A stretch of 64,000 nucleotides of DNA, taken from assembly GCA_036346275.1 (NCBI GenBank), contig JAYEVK010000286.1:1-64000 (forward strand), written 5' to 3'. This stretch comes from Otatea glauca. Lineage: Eukaryota > Streptophyta > Magnoliopsida > Poales > Poaceae. Shown piece after piece: positions 23,156 to 34,299 of this stretch (its first letter is position 1; every line of letters starts with the position of its first letter). The notes under the pieces are model-generated. The model saw nothing but the letters and a program-made list of their open reading frames with translations. It made no database searches and was not told where the DNA came from. A program made the translations under genes and the position numbers.

Positions 23156-23879
23156 TAATATTCCCCTAAAAATTTCAGATCATGATCAACTCTAAAGAAT
23201 TTTTAAATTTTTTGACAGTGCTACTGTCTTGATAAAAGGCTAACCGGTAAATTTCAACCGAATGGAAAATAGTACAAATCACGTTAGAATTTTTTTAAAA
23301 AAAATATATGGTCCTAACACATTAATAATGTTCCCAAAAAGATTTAAAAAAGTTTTATTTTACAAATTTAGCACCTTCGTAAAAATCATTTATAGATTTG
23401 ACCTCCTTCTCACTGCGGAAGGCGCTTCTGCGTCCGGAGAGCGCGGCAGCCGGTACTACCGTGCCAGGTAGTGCGGCAGCTGGCAACCCGCCAAAGCAAG
23501 CGGGCTAGCGTTGGAGGAGTAGCTTCCGTGCACGAGTAGCATGGGAAGGACGGTCGGTACCACTGTTGGGGAGTGCGGAAGGCTCCTTCAACGGTAGGAG
23601 AGTATAAAAGATCACCTTTCAGTGCTTTCACGATCGTAAACGAGTTTAATTTTATAAACACATTTACAATGGGGCTAAATTTCTAAAAAAATTAGGAAAG
23701 GGGAGCTAGAAAAAGGGATAATTCTCCCATTGCTCATGTGCGAGCCCAACCATTAGGCTCAGGAGGTCTACAACGCAGCACCCGTACACCGGGTCCACGT
23801 AGGGATGGACGGAGGGAAAGGGTCGGGGAGGCAGGCCGTTGTTTCCGAGGTCTGCCGTCGCCGTCGCCGTCTCCAGCGA

Positions 23880-23892
23880 GCGCAATAAAAAG
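23880..23892 (+). promoter_or_regulatory. candidate TATA region of the malate dehydrogenase gene
   Basis: CAATAAAAAGC at about 23882-23892 is the best TATA-like sequence before the C-rich leader at 23935-24095. Distance to the first intron fits a normal plant 5' UTR. The transcription start is not proven. The stretch 23156-23880 shows no gene. Confidence 0.4.
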
Positions 23893-24095
23893 CGAGCAAC
23901 CCGCCGCTGAGCCGCTGCCCTTTTTATCACCGAAGAGGCCAAGCCAAACACCTCCTCACCTCCACCGCCGCCGCTTCTGCGACTCACGAGACGCCTGAGC
24001 CATCTGCCCCCAACCAACAAAAGCCAGTCAAAGGCGAGCCAAGAACAGCCTCAGGGGGCGCGAGCAATTCGATCTGCTCATCTCTGCCTAGCAAG

Positions 24096-25237
24096 GTAAC
24101 AATCCATGGCCATTCCTGCGTTGCTGCGGATTGGTTTGAAACCTGATCTTGCGCTGGTTTGGGTTTTCTTTTTGGCCGTTCCTTTCCTTGTGCCATGCGT
24201 GTCCGCGTAGATCTGAATGGTTCTTGCTGTGTCTGTCTATCCGTGATTCGGAAACGCATCGTCTGCCTTTACACTGTGATGGCACGGTGCCTTTTGTATC
24301 GGCGTCTTTGGCTCTGATCTGTTCGCGTTGGTGCTGTGGTGTTGCGGCGGGTTCTCGAGAATGTCTGTTTTTGCAATGAAAAGATCATGTAGATTGGGGT
24401 TGGGATGTAGTAGGGAACCCAGGTACCTTCGTAAGTTTTACATCGGTCTTGTCTTGTGGAAAGTCGCAATCTTTGGCGTTTGAGACTAGGATGCCGTATT
24501 TCTAGTAGAATAGTAGAATCTCCAATGCAATAACCCTGGTACTTGCTCGCTGTTTCATCAAATAAAACGAAAATTTTGTTTGGGCGTGTTCTTTTTTTGG
24601 ACTAGAGGATATCAATTGCAGCAGTCTGCTGAGTTGCATGCGTCTGTATTGAAGTAGCAATCAACAGCGTGTGCAGTAGAATAAAAAGAACATACGCAGT
24701 CAGGGACTCAGGGTATGATGTCAAAAGCAATTTTGCCGTTGTTTCGCTTCGTAGTGATAAAAGAGGAGGGGTGGTGATCTTATTCTCAAATCTTAATTTA
24801 GACAAGTCAGACATTGGATAGTGACTGCACTGGAATTCGGCTTAGACGTCCCTTGAAATCATTACATCCATCCATGTTTCTTGGATTTATAATACATGAA
24901 TCTTTGTTATGGCTAGTTCTGTTGAGTGATCTATCATTAATGGAAGTCAGGTAAGCTGACAAACAATTTTCAAATGCTGATGTATTATTATTCAAGATCT
25001 GGAGGGATTTGATGCTCTGATACGAGTGTCGTCAGTTGCTCTGTTTGAAAGAAAATGCATTTCATTGTAGAATCCAACAGCTAACGGATGATTTTGATTG
25101 TTGTTATTACTATTTTTTTGTGTTCGACAGGCATTGCTGTAGTAAGCTGACAAATGTTTTTTTTCTTCATGTTATCGCTCCTTGTGTTATCAGTTATATG
25201 TCCTCTATATAAATCTAATGAAACTCTGTTCCTGCAG
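24096..25237 (+). other. 5'-UTR intron of the malate dehydrogenase gene
   Basis: The donor CAAG|GTAAC (24092-24100) and acceptor TTCCTGCAG (ending 25237) bracket 1142 bases without coding signal. The acceptor lies six bases before the start codon at 25244. A T-rich stretch precedes the acceptor. A leader intron this long is common in highly expressed plant housekeeping genes. The boundaries are predicted. Confidence 0.6.
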
Positions 25238-25243
25238 TTGGAC

Positions 25244-26437
25244 ATGTCATCAACTGTTACCATCAGTTCAGTTAGTGCTCAGGCTGGCCTGATCTCAAAG
25301 CCAAGGAATCATGGCATCACAAGCTACAGTGGCTTAAAGGCAGCATCATCTATTAGCTTCAAATCAGGATCGTCATTCCTGGGCAGGAATGCATCTCTTC
25401 GGGCATCTGTTGCTCCAAGGATTGTGCCAAAGGCAAAGTCCGGAGCTCAAATATCTCCTGAGGCATCGTACAAAGTGGCACTACTTGGTGCCGCTGGTGG
25501 CATTGGTCAGCCGTTGGGCCTGCTGATTAAGATGTCTCCTCTGGTCTCAGCACTGCATCTGTATGATATTGCAAATGTCAAGGGAGTTGCTGCAGATCTC
25601 AGCCACTGCAACACATCTTCTCAGGTTCTGGACTTCACTGGCCCCTCAGAATTAGCCAATTGCTTGAAAGGTGTGGATGTTGTTGTCATCCCTGCCGGGG
25701 TCCCAAGGAAGCCGGGCATGACTCGTGATGACCTTTTTAACATCAATGCGAGCATTGTCAAGTCACTTGTTGAGGCTGTTGCGGACAATTGCCCAGAGGC
25801 CTTCATCCATATTATCAGCAACCCAGTAAACTCTACTGTTCCCATTGCTGCTGAGGTTCTGAAACAGAAGGGTGTCTACAATCCCAAGAAGCTATTTGGA
25901 GTTACCACCCTAGATGTCGTCAGAGCTAACACATTTGTAGCTCAGAAGAAGAACCTCAAGCTCATTGATGTTGATGTCCCTGTTGTGGGTGGTCATGCTG
26001 GGATTACAATCTTACCGTTGTTGTCAAAAACTAGGCCATCTGTCACCTTCACGGATGAGGAAACTGAAGAGCTGACAAAGAGGATACAGAACGCTGGGAC
26101 AGAGGTGGTGGAGGCTAAAGCTGGTGCTGGATCTGCTACCCTGTCCATGGCCTACGCTGCTGCCAGATTTGTCGAGTCATCTCTCCGTGCACTGGCTGGT
26201 GACCCAGATGTTTACGAGTGCACGTTTGTTCAATCCGAGTTAACCGAGCTGCCATTCTTCGCGTCCAGAGTTAAGCTTGGAAAGAACGGCGTCGAGTCCA
26301 TCATTTCAGCCGACCTCGAGGGAGTGACAGAGTATGAGGCCAAGGCGCTTGAGGCATTGAAGCCCGAGTTGAAGGCCAGCATCGAGAAGGGCATTGAGTT
26401 CGCCAACAAACAGCAGGCAGCTGCCTCATCTGTTTGA
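25244..26437 (+). CDS. pNAD-MDH: plastid NAD-dependent malate dehydrogenase
   Basis: A single uninterrupted exon encodes 397 residues. The enzyme interconverts malate and oxaloacetate with NAD in the plastid. Residues 1 to about 75 are Ser/Thr/Lys/Arg-rich and poor in acids, as in a transit peptide. The mature part starts near YKVALLGAAGGIGQPLGLLI (NAD-binding glycine loop). It continues with VPRKPGMTRDDLF (substrate Arg loop), ISNPVNST, VTTLDVVRANTF (MDH signature) and VVGGHAGITILPLL (catalytic His). All key residues are present. The start at 25244 was chosen because the upstream in-frame ATG (25154) lies before a splice acceptor and gives a hydrophobic, non-transit leader. The plastid rather than mitochondrial or glyoxysomal form is inferred from the long Ser-rich leader. 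No defects are seen. Confidence 0.95.
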   Translation: MSSTVTISSVSAQAGLISKPRNHGITSYSGLKAASSISFKSGSSFLGRNASLRASVAPRIVPKAKSGAQISPEASYKVALLGAAGGIGQPLGLLIKMSPLVSALHLYDIANVKGVAADLSHCNTSSQVLDFTGPSELANCLKGVDVVVIPAGVPRKPGMTRDDLFNINASIVKSLVEAVADNCPEAFIHIISNPVNSTVPIAAEVLKQKGVYNPKKLFGVTTLDVVRANTFVAQKKNLKLIDVDVPVVGGHAGITILPLLSKTRPSVTFTDEETEELTKRIQNAGTEVVEAKAGAGSATLSMAYAAARFVESSLRALAGDPDVYECTFVQSELTELPFFASRVKLGKNGVESIISADLEGVTEYEAKALEALKPELKASIEKGIEFANKQQAAASSV

Positions 26438-26469
26438 AGCTAACAGAATGACAATCCATACAAGAAGAG

Positions 26470-26475
26470 AATAAA
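26470..26475 (+). terminator. poly(A) signal of the malate dehydrogenase gene
   Basis: AATAAA stands 33 bases after the stop codon, and a second one lies at 26726-26731. Either may direct 3' end formation. The span 26732-27956 to the next gene is intergenic, with no supported feature. Confidence 0.5.
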
Positions 26476-27956
26476 GGCAAAAATGATTCTCGATGGCTTT
26501 TAGTTTTGCAGCCTAGAATTTTTCGTGTCAGACATGTAGAAAGATGCTCCAGATCAGCTATGTTTGTCACTGTTCGTTAGTTTCTTATGATTACAATTTA
26601 CATGAGGGCGTGAACGCCCAACCCAACTTGCTACTTGTTTTCGGGCCTTGTTTATCACATAAATTTCGCATCTATTCCGCTGTGGTTGTGCTTGTATCTT
26701 GCTGAAGTTGACAAAACAAAGGAGTAATAAAGCATTTTATTGATGTTACCTGCACTCTTTTTGTGACGCTCCCATGTGGGTACCATCAAGTGTAACGTTG
26801 AAGAAAACATCGTTTCCTCGGCTACTTGTGCTATTTTTCATGTGCCATTGATGATTGATAACTTGATGGCAAATTTTGTTTTGTCATGTTAGATCTCGAT
26901 GGGGACGAAGACTTGGTGACAGGGACGGCTGGAAACTAGCATATGCTATGGTAGATTCCGAGCTTACAACAACCAAGAGAATACTAGAATTTGGCTTGTG
27001 TTGTCTTTCTTTCTGCTTCAGGAGTCTATGTACGTTTCCGTCTCTTGTTATCAATCCTTCAACTTACACGCAAAACATGGGAGTGGAATCGCTTCTCGTG
27101 TACTCCATTCCGTGGTTTCGTTGACATACACATGCATGGCGTGTCGACAACAATTAGAACCTGAGAACCGCACACTTGTAGATTATGGATGGCAACTTGT
27201 GAGTTTAGTTTAGATGTAACATCAACGAGGGATCAGTGTTCCCTGTAGCTGCTGAAAGTATGTGCCAAGATTGAGGCATCAAAACTGCAAAACTGAAGTG
27301 AAAAAAAAAATAGCTCTGGTTCACCAATCTATCGAGTCGAAGAGCAACCAAACAGTAGATCAGATGAACATCGATCCCGAACTTGTGACAAGAAAAACAG
27401 TGCTCCTTTTGTTATCCATGATCTCTGAATATGAAAGAGCGATCAGCTCTTTATGTTTAAGTAGTTAAATGCCCGTGTGTTGAAGTGGAAATACATTTTT
27501 GAATCAAATAACCAAATTATGTAACGTATTTATAAAAAAATTACTCTCTTAAGTTGTCACGGGGAGGGAGAAGTGGGGAATGGACTGACCTAGCTATGGG
27601 GAGCTGGTGTGGATGAAAAGAGAGATACGATTGGTTTCCTTTTTATTCTGAGAAGTGGAGAATGTGTTGCAGTTCGAGACCTATATATCGGCGCACTGCT
27701 TTTCTTAGTGAGGATGAGAGAGAGACTGTCACCAACTCGTATGTATATATTAGTAAAGATTACGTACCAATTCATCGTATACACAGCATTCGTTCCTATC
27801 TCCTTGAGCTCCTCAACTTGGCTAACTTACGCAGGGAAAAGAACATGGCTAACTTACGCGGTACAATACAATGTAAAATTGTCGAGAAGACAAAAACAGG
27901 GAAGACAGAGTCAATAACCATGAATCAGGCAGGCGAGGGCTCAATCTTTGGGGTGG

Positions 27957-30245
27957 CTAGAACGCCGGGAACTCGATCCTGTTGCCGCAGGGCCTGCCGT
28001 TGGGCTCGACGGGGCAGTCGACGAAGCGCGAGCCGGCGGCGTCGACGCAGAAGTAGAGCTGGTAGAGCTGGCTGTTGCCGGACTCGTCGCGGTTGCACTC
28101 CACGTACGGCTCGAACCCCGTCCCCTGCTGGATCGCCTCCTTGATCTCGCCCAGCGTGTAGTACCCACCGTCAGGCGAGATCCCTGCAGTTCAGTTGCAT
28201 TTTTCAACTGTTAGCTAGTTTCCTCAGACACCCGCAAGCAAACAGTCACTGACAGTATGTATTACCTGCAGAGCTGAGGGCGTCGAGGACGCGGAGCTGG
28301 CCGCGGAGACGGAGGGCGGCCTGGAAGTAGCCGTGCTCGTTGAAGACGTTCTCGGCGCAGGTGCCGTGCTTCTCCCACTCGTGCGCCCAGAAGCGGAGCC
28401 CGTCGTTGGTCGGGCACGCCAGCGTCGGCCAGTTGGCGCGCAGGCTGCTCAGCAGGTCGCTCACCTGCAAACCACAAAGATTTTTTTTCTCTTTTACTGC
28501 ACACTAAACACGGAATAGATATTCATTCTTTTCGATTCAACGAATCAGATTAACTGGTATTTATTTACATTTCATCTGATAATATAGTAGTAGGAACACT
28601 CTTGACAAATCAATGGATAGATTTATCCTATTAGTACAATACATCATAAAATTTCTTATTTTAGAGAAACTTTACGGTGTATTGTAATGACCTGGTAGTA
28701 TACAGTGGGTAGTAGAAATCAGATCTAGCGGTTGATTTGTTAAGAGTGCTTCTACTACTCTACTGCTAGAGAAAGTATAAACAAATTATAACTAATCTGA
28801 TCCGTTAGATCGAAAATAATAAACTGCTCATAAATAACTAATATGATCCGTTTGATCGAAAATAATAAACTGTTCATATTGAGTTTAGTGTATCGTAACA
28901 GAGCTGTTTTTTTTATGGTGATCGATTTATTTACTGGCAGTTGATTTTGGTAGAATCTTGTAGTAATTTGTACTCCCAGAAAGTAGAGAACAGAAGCAGG
29001 AACAGTAAGAAAGGAAGGAAGGTACGTTCGTGGCAACAGAGGCAGTGCGAGCAGGACTAAGATATTCTGGCATTGATTCTAAGGTCGAGAAATCCAACCA
29101 GAATTTTATTTCGAGATGAAGATGAAAACGCAGAATCGCACCAAAAAATAAATTAATGTTGCTTCCAGAAGGAAACAGCGATTACATGAGAGGGCAGGAT
29201 CTCGCTGAGTGCAGCGGTGAAACTAGAAACAATATTTCTATAAAGTGTACACTTTACACGTACAACTCTGTGGTTTTGTAAAGTAATTTTATAACATCAT
29301 AAATTCAATATATATATTTAAAATTTGCTAAAAATACAATACAAATAGTTCTAAGGTATTAAAAATCCTAAATTACCAAAATCAGAACTAATTCAATCAA
29401 CAAATTTAACAAATTAAAAATGTAATCTCGTAGCGTTTATCAAATTTTTAGGGTACCAAGACATACCACACACAAAAATATCCGCCTCTGGTTGAGTGCA
29501 ACCAAAGCAAGGATTCCTCCCTCCGTTCATAGCTTAGTTCCTCCCAAGCCATGTTGAAATTGTTCTTTGAATTTCCCCAACATAAAATCAAAAAACTACG
29601 ACAGAATCCATGTAAGAAAAAAAGAGCTATATATTTACAACCACAAAACGTCAGATTTGAGCCTGGAAATTTCCAACACGAAGCAAAGACCTTGTCAAAA
29701 CAGCAAAGTGACAACAGCAGCAGCGACATGAATGAGAGAGACCAACATAGACAGAAGGCCAAGAACATGCAAGCAATACACATAGTAGAACAGTAAGGGT
29801 CTTGCACATAATTTGCGGCCAAGAGAAGGAAGAATACTGCAGTCACCTTGGAGGGGTCGAACTCGCTGTTCGGGTCGCAGTTCTGCGGGTAGGAGCCATC
29901 GTCGCGGTTGGGCCACAGCCCGTGGATCCCGAAGTCCGCCGCCGGCTTGCCGGACCGCGGGTAGCAGCAGCTCTGCTTCGTGTCGCAGTACGACCCCGGC
30001 CACTGCGCACCACCATCAAAAACCAACGCACTCCGGATCAGAAACATGCCAACAGCACAGCACATCACATAGCAGCATGCGCGTACTCTGCAACTACTGA
30101 GCTGAACTGAACTATATGCGCATGCACCGCATGCGGCACCCACCTGCAGCACGAGGTAGAAGAAATCGTAGTCCTGCGCTCTGCACCCGACGGCCAGGAT
30201 GAGCAACAGGGCCAGGGAGAGGCGCGACGACTGTGCCCTCATCAT
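27957..30245 (-). CDS. S-like ribonuclease, RNase T2 family, four exons
   Basis: Predicted exons on the minus strand are 30245-30144, 30002-29847, 28464-28266 and 28183-27957, giving 227 residues. All introns have GT-AG ends, and exon phases join cleanly. Residues 1 to about 24 form a signal peptide (hydrophobic LALLLILAVGC), so the enzyme is secreted or vacuolar. DYDFFYLVLQWPGSYC begins the mature part. Conserved active site 1 is FGIHGLWPN and site 2 is WAHEWEKHGTC; both catalytic histidines are present. Family cysteines such as SCCYP and CNRDESG are present, and the length is typical of S-like RNases. Such enzymes cut RNA through 2',3'-cyclic phosphates and serve phosphate recovery and defence. 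This is not proof of self-incompatibility function. A second Met at 30242 could also start translation. Confidence 0.93.
28583..28762. mobile_element. MITE in intron 2 of the RNase gene
   Basis: The ends TATAGTAGTAGGAACACTCTT and (inverted) TAGAGTAGTAGAAGCACTCTT are near-identical, and pairing continues through GACAAATCAA/AACAAATCAA. Internal CAATACATCATAAA also pairs with its inverted partner. The unit is about 180 bases and has no coding capacity. It sits in the 1382-base intron and adds to its length. Confidence 0.7.
28790..28880. repeat. two-copy 45-bp tandem duplication in RNase intron 2
   Basis: AACTAATCTGATCCGTTAG and AACTAATATGATCCGTTTG each continue as ATCGAAAATAATAAACTG. The copies differ at about four bases. 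The rest of the intron to 29846 is AT-rich and unremarkable. Confidence 0.85.
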
Positions 30246-30395
30246 GGCTTGGATCTTTTGCAAAGTTGGAACTCTCTCTCTCTCTCTCTGATGGTTCTTG
30301 AAGATTGAAGAGTCTCTGTTCTTTGTTGTGAGGTGATGTGAAGTGGATGGACAATGTCACGATGATGAGGGTTGCAAGCTGTTCGCTGCGGTGTC

Positions 30396-30405
30396 AATTT
30401 ATAGG
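30396..30405 (-). promoter_or_regulatory. TATA box of the RNase gene
   Basis: CCTATAAATT on the minus strand lies about 150 bases upstream of the start codon at 30245. A CT repeat (GAGAGAGAGAG read on minus, 30274-30290) is in the leader, a common plant 5'-UTR element. The stretch 30410-31700 beyond is non-coding with no recognised element. Confidence 0.65.
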
Positions 30406-31709
30406 CATCTTATGGCTGCAGGTGTGGATTCAGTCAGGCAGGGCAGGGCAGGGCAGCACTGGGGCACTGCATTGATGTGCATGTATGGCAATGGCAGCAT
30501 ATTCCAGTGGAGTGGAGGTTTGCAAATCGTGCATAGGAGTGATTTATTGCTTGCTCTTTCTATATTGCTGTTGGCGCCAAAAAATATGACGTATTGATCG
30601 ATCCAAACACACGAGCACGTCAGGTTTAGAGGATTCAAGGTGTGCCAGCCGATTTGATCCTGCAATCGACAAGTTAGATAGAAAAATATACTCTTAAAGC
30701 CAATATAATGTGGCAATCGGCAAAGATCTAAAAGGCTAAGAAGCCAATCAAATCAGAAGGTAACGATAAATCTAAACAGTCAATTAGAGCTGATTAGATG
30801 ATAGATAAAGGTAGACTTTCTCGAGAAGGGCAATGCGCAACAAGATCGGAGAAAACCAAACCTGACGTAATCGATGAAGATCAATAATCGGCGATGCGCA
30901 ACTTTATTGATCAAGATCGAATTGCAAGAGAGATTCTAGATTACAGAGCTACTCCTAGTTGACAGGAAAGTAAATAAAAAGTAGATACGGGTTGTTTTGT
31001 TGATTGTGTTTCTTTTGCTTGTCCTTGACCATCTTTTATAGTGCATCGGCTGATCGTGTTCTTTTCCGATGCGTTATCAACTATGATGTATATCGGCCTT
31101 TACACGAACAAAATTTTCAAGTTTAGATTAAATATCGGTCATAATTCTATCTTTAACTTTTTCTTTCTTATCCGATATCAGTCAAATATTCCTTCATCCT
31201 TAGACTGACAATTTAGTCATGTCTTATCAAATTCTAGTGCAAACAATTGCAGAGATGGAAGCACGCATGGGCATTTGTGAAAGGCGTAGAAGGCAAGCAG
31301 TACAAGTGGATAGACAATGACAGGTAGGCGAGGGGAAGGAGATCAAGCAGCAGCAATGGTACAGTTGTTATTTTTTCCCCTTTCCCTTTGGGTTTTTTAG
31401 GTATACGGTGGTCGGCACAATTGATACTGATCACTCAAAACGTGGAGCAATTTTCAGAAGATTTATGGGATGTTTCTGCTAGGTGAATCAATTTCTTCCG
31501 CGAGCTGGAATCGATGTAGGAGAGGAAATGTTTAATTAATTTCTATCAATACTAACATTTATTTGTAAACACCAGATCAAATCCGGGTAATTTATGCACA
31601 CCATCAGCACTCAGCGAACAAGATTATCTTAGCATCTTTACTACTAGAAAGAGCGAGCTGGTGGATGTTAATTAAGTTCGTCTTGCTCCTCTCTTCCCTC
31701 TTTAAGAGT

Positions 31710-31931
31710 GTGTTTGGTTGCTTGTATCAAGTGATATATGAATGAGATTGTTAAAAAAAAATCATTCATGTGTTTGGTTGATTGAATAGAACTATCCTAT
31801 TCTAGATAGTAGAATACAATTTTAAAGAATATTCCCTATAGATGCTGAACCATTCCATTCATCCAAAACAATAGAATCAAATAGTACCATACCATCACAT
31901 CTCATTCAACCTCATCCCACCAACTAAACAC
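31710..31931. mobile_element. short MITE with GTGTTTGGTTG ends
   Basis: GTGTTTGGTTG at the left and CAACTAAACAC at the right are inverted repeats enclosing 222 AT-rich bases with further self-pairing (TGAATGAGATTG / CATCTCATTCA). Ends of this kind are common in grass MITEs. The target duplication is not clear. Confidence 0.6.
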
Positions 31932-32235
31932 GATTTGCGCTGGCATGTGGCCCCAAAAGGCAACCTCCGTCGCTGTGAGGGTTCGCGAGAGCTCGGCGGC
32001 TTCGAGGACGAGCAGCGCGCTGCTTGCCTAGAGACCAGCGGAGGATGAAGATTGCAGCTTGAGAAGATGAAGAAGACCGTCAGAACCGGGCTGAGAGCCA
32101 TCGGATCTGTCCGTCGGAGTGGAGGAAGAACCGCGCCGCCGGCTATGATGGCGCGTCCTTACACACGGGCTCTGGCGGTGACAGCCCAGCTTCGCGGATC
32201 CGGCAGCTGCATGGCTTCGTGGGTCCAATGGCCAT

Positions 32236-32276
32236 GGAGAGAGAGAGAGAGAGAGGAGGAGGAGGAGAGAGAGGAA
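32236..32276. repeat. (GA)n / (GGA)n microsatellite
   Basis: A purine run of GA and GGA repeats. Confidence 0.9.
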
Positions 32277-32319
32277 GATAAACCAGTGCATAATCCCACA
32301 GTAATCAACTCCTCTCATT

Positions 32320-32588
32320 AGAGCAAGTACAGTAGCAAAACCAACTACCAGCTAATAGTAAGCTAGCCAGTTTATACAATAACTATCTCTAAAGGTTGTC
32401 TCTAGATATTAGCAATAACTATCTTTTCTCTCTTGTAAATAAATGATCTACCTATGCTCTTGTACAAAACTGGCTACTAAATAAGAACCAGCTCTCTTCT
32501 CTCTCCTCTTTTCTCACTCCTCCACATAGACCAAAGCTGATGTGTACGAGTTAAGAGCCAGCTGACGTGACCTTATTGTACATGCCCT
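32320..32588. mobile_element. MITE with AGAGCAAGTACAGTAG-type ends
   Basis: The left AGAGCAAGTACAGTAG and inverted right AGGGCATGTACAATAA match at 12 of 16 bases. Inside, AACCAACTACCAGCT and the right-hand AGCCAGCTGACGTGACC are also partly complementary. The 269 bases have no coding capacity. The target duplication is uncertain (TTA against TGA). Confidence 0.55.
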
Positions 32589-32734
32589 GAACATTCCGAT
32601 CAGGTGGGATCCGATCGGGCTGCATTCAATTTTGCAATCAGCACCTTGACTTTTCTATAAATTACTAATACGTACTAAATTTATTGAATTTAGGTCTTTT
32701 CTATGGGAAAATTGCAACTTGGACCCTATAACAT

Positions 32735-32980
32735 AGTTTCAAGTATGAGGTCTTCCGTCATACGGAAATTTGCAGAAGGAACCTTAAAACCTTTTTGATT
32801 ATTATGGTTTACTCTTCTAGACTTTATATAATTATTAGAAATTATTGTTCTGTTGCTTTAATTCGTCTGTAACTTATAGTTCCAAGTATGAGAGCTCCTG
32901 CATACGAAAATTTGCAAATTGCACCTTAAAACTTCTCTTATTACCACGGTTTAGTCTTTTAGATTTCTGCCAAGTATTGT
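32735..32980. repeat. diverged direct duplication of about 110 bp
   Basis: The pairs CAAGTATGAG, CATACG(G/A)AAATTTGCA, CACCTTAAAAC / GAACCTTAAAACC and GGTTTA(C/G)TCTT appear in the same order at 32735-32830 and 32880-32975. This suggests an old tandem duplication. The span 32981-33909 holds only short simple repeats, e.g. CTG at 33255 and GAGATT near 33443-33471. Confidence 0.6.
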
Positions 32981-33909
32981 TTTTCTACTGTTTAAATCCG
33001 TCTGCATGAGCGGTTGTTGTTCCGTTGCAACATACGCGCACTTGGGCTAGTCTAATTAGGGCAGCACTGTCGCACACGTTTCCTTAATTATTTCGCTGGG
33101 GTCATCCATTGTTAGGCAATAATACTTGGCAGATACCGCAGCTGCCTTTTTCCTTTTTTGTGGTGTTTGGCACATTTTGCAGATTACTTTTAATTTTGTG
33201 TGGTGTTCTTGTGATCATGTACTCCTGTGTGATGGATGTAGATAAGGAGCAGTGCTGCTGCTGCTGCTGTTTGGAATTAGGGGCGTTCAGAGTTCAGACT
33301 GCCGGCATCGGCGTACTGCTGCTGGTGAAGGCCTCGTTGTCAGGGTGGGAAAGAGGTAGGCGAAGAGTTGACGCTAATCGCTCGCCGGTTGATGAGACGT
33401 GCGAACGAAAGCAAGCCACAAGCCCACGTACGTACGTTGAGATAGATTGAGATTGAGATTGAGATTGAGATGACAAATGGAGACCATGTTTGTGATGTCA
33501 GCGTTCACTCAGCATCCTAGAGAGCCAATGATCAAATGAATGCCCTCAGTTGGGTGCTGTAAATGTCAGTGTTCTTAGCTTTTTCAGCCCTACGACATTC
33601 AGTGAAGTTCACTCGCGGCAGCGTTGCTCCAGCCTACTGTGAGCCTCCCTACCTCGGTACGTGCTGCTATCGTCCTCGTGGTGTTCAGTACATGCCCGCC
33701 GAGCCGAGGGAGCACGGCTATAAGCCTACCACGGCGGGTCTACCACCTACTACCGTGGGTCTAGCAACTTGTCGTGGTACACGGGCGTAGCAAATGACAT
33801 GTGTCACCTGCCAACGTCTATGTGTGGTTGAGGAAGAAGTTATTTTTGTAATTTTGTTTGCATGAACTAGATTTTTTTTTAAAAAAAACAAAATGCAACA
33901 GCGCTGATT

Positions 33910-34299
33910 CAGAGTTCACAAAACCGAAACCGTGAAAAATCGCAAAAACCAAAACCGCAAAAACCACCCAAAAACCGTCAGAAATCAAAGGGTTAAGAAA
34001 TCAAAAACATTTGAAAAAAAATCCAAAACAATCGAAAACCGTTCGGTTTTCAACAAAAAACCGCGGGTTTCTCGCGAAAAACCAGCCAACCAATTGAATA
34101 TTCCTAAAAAAACGGCTTTCGAGCGGTTTTTTTTGCAAAAACCACGGTTTTTCAATGGTTTTCGAGAGGTTTTCAACGCATAAATTTTTTCAAATTTTTT
34201 GATTTTTTTAATTAGACCGGTTTATCGAGCGGTTTTGGATCTCGAACCAGAACGGTATGGTCGAAAACTGAGCAATTTAACACGGTTTTGTGAACCCTG
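33910..34299. mobile_element. hAT-like MITE rich in AAACCG/CGGTTT
   Basis: The left end CAGAGTTCACAAAACCG and inverted right end CAGGGTTCACAAAACCG differ by one base in 17, and CAG ends suit hAT elements. The interior is full of CGGTTTT and AAAACCG. Flanking octamers CGCTGATT and TGCTGGCT share five of eight positions and may be a worn target duplication. No transposase is present; a minus- or plus-strand ORF across it is only a reading of the repeats. Confidence 0.7.

Noticed and set aside
25154..25243. Upstream in-frame ATG extending the malate dehydrogenase by 30 residues
   Set aside because: The extension lies before a clear TTCCTGCAG splice acceptor and reads as a hydrophobic leader unlike a transit peptide. 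The ATG at 25244 fits the family.
33932..34183. 83-codon ORF rich in Lys and Asn
   Set aside because: It is a reading through AAACCG repeats of a hAT-like MITE.
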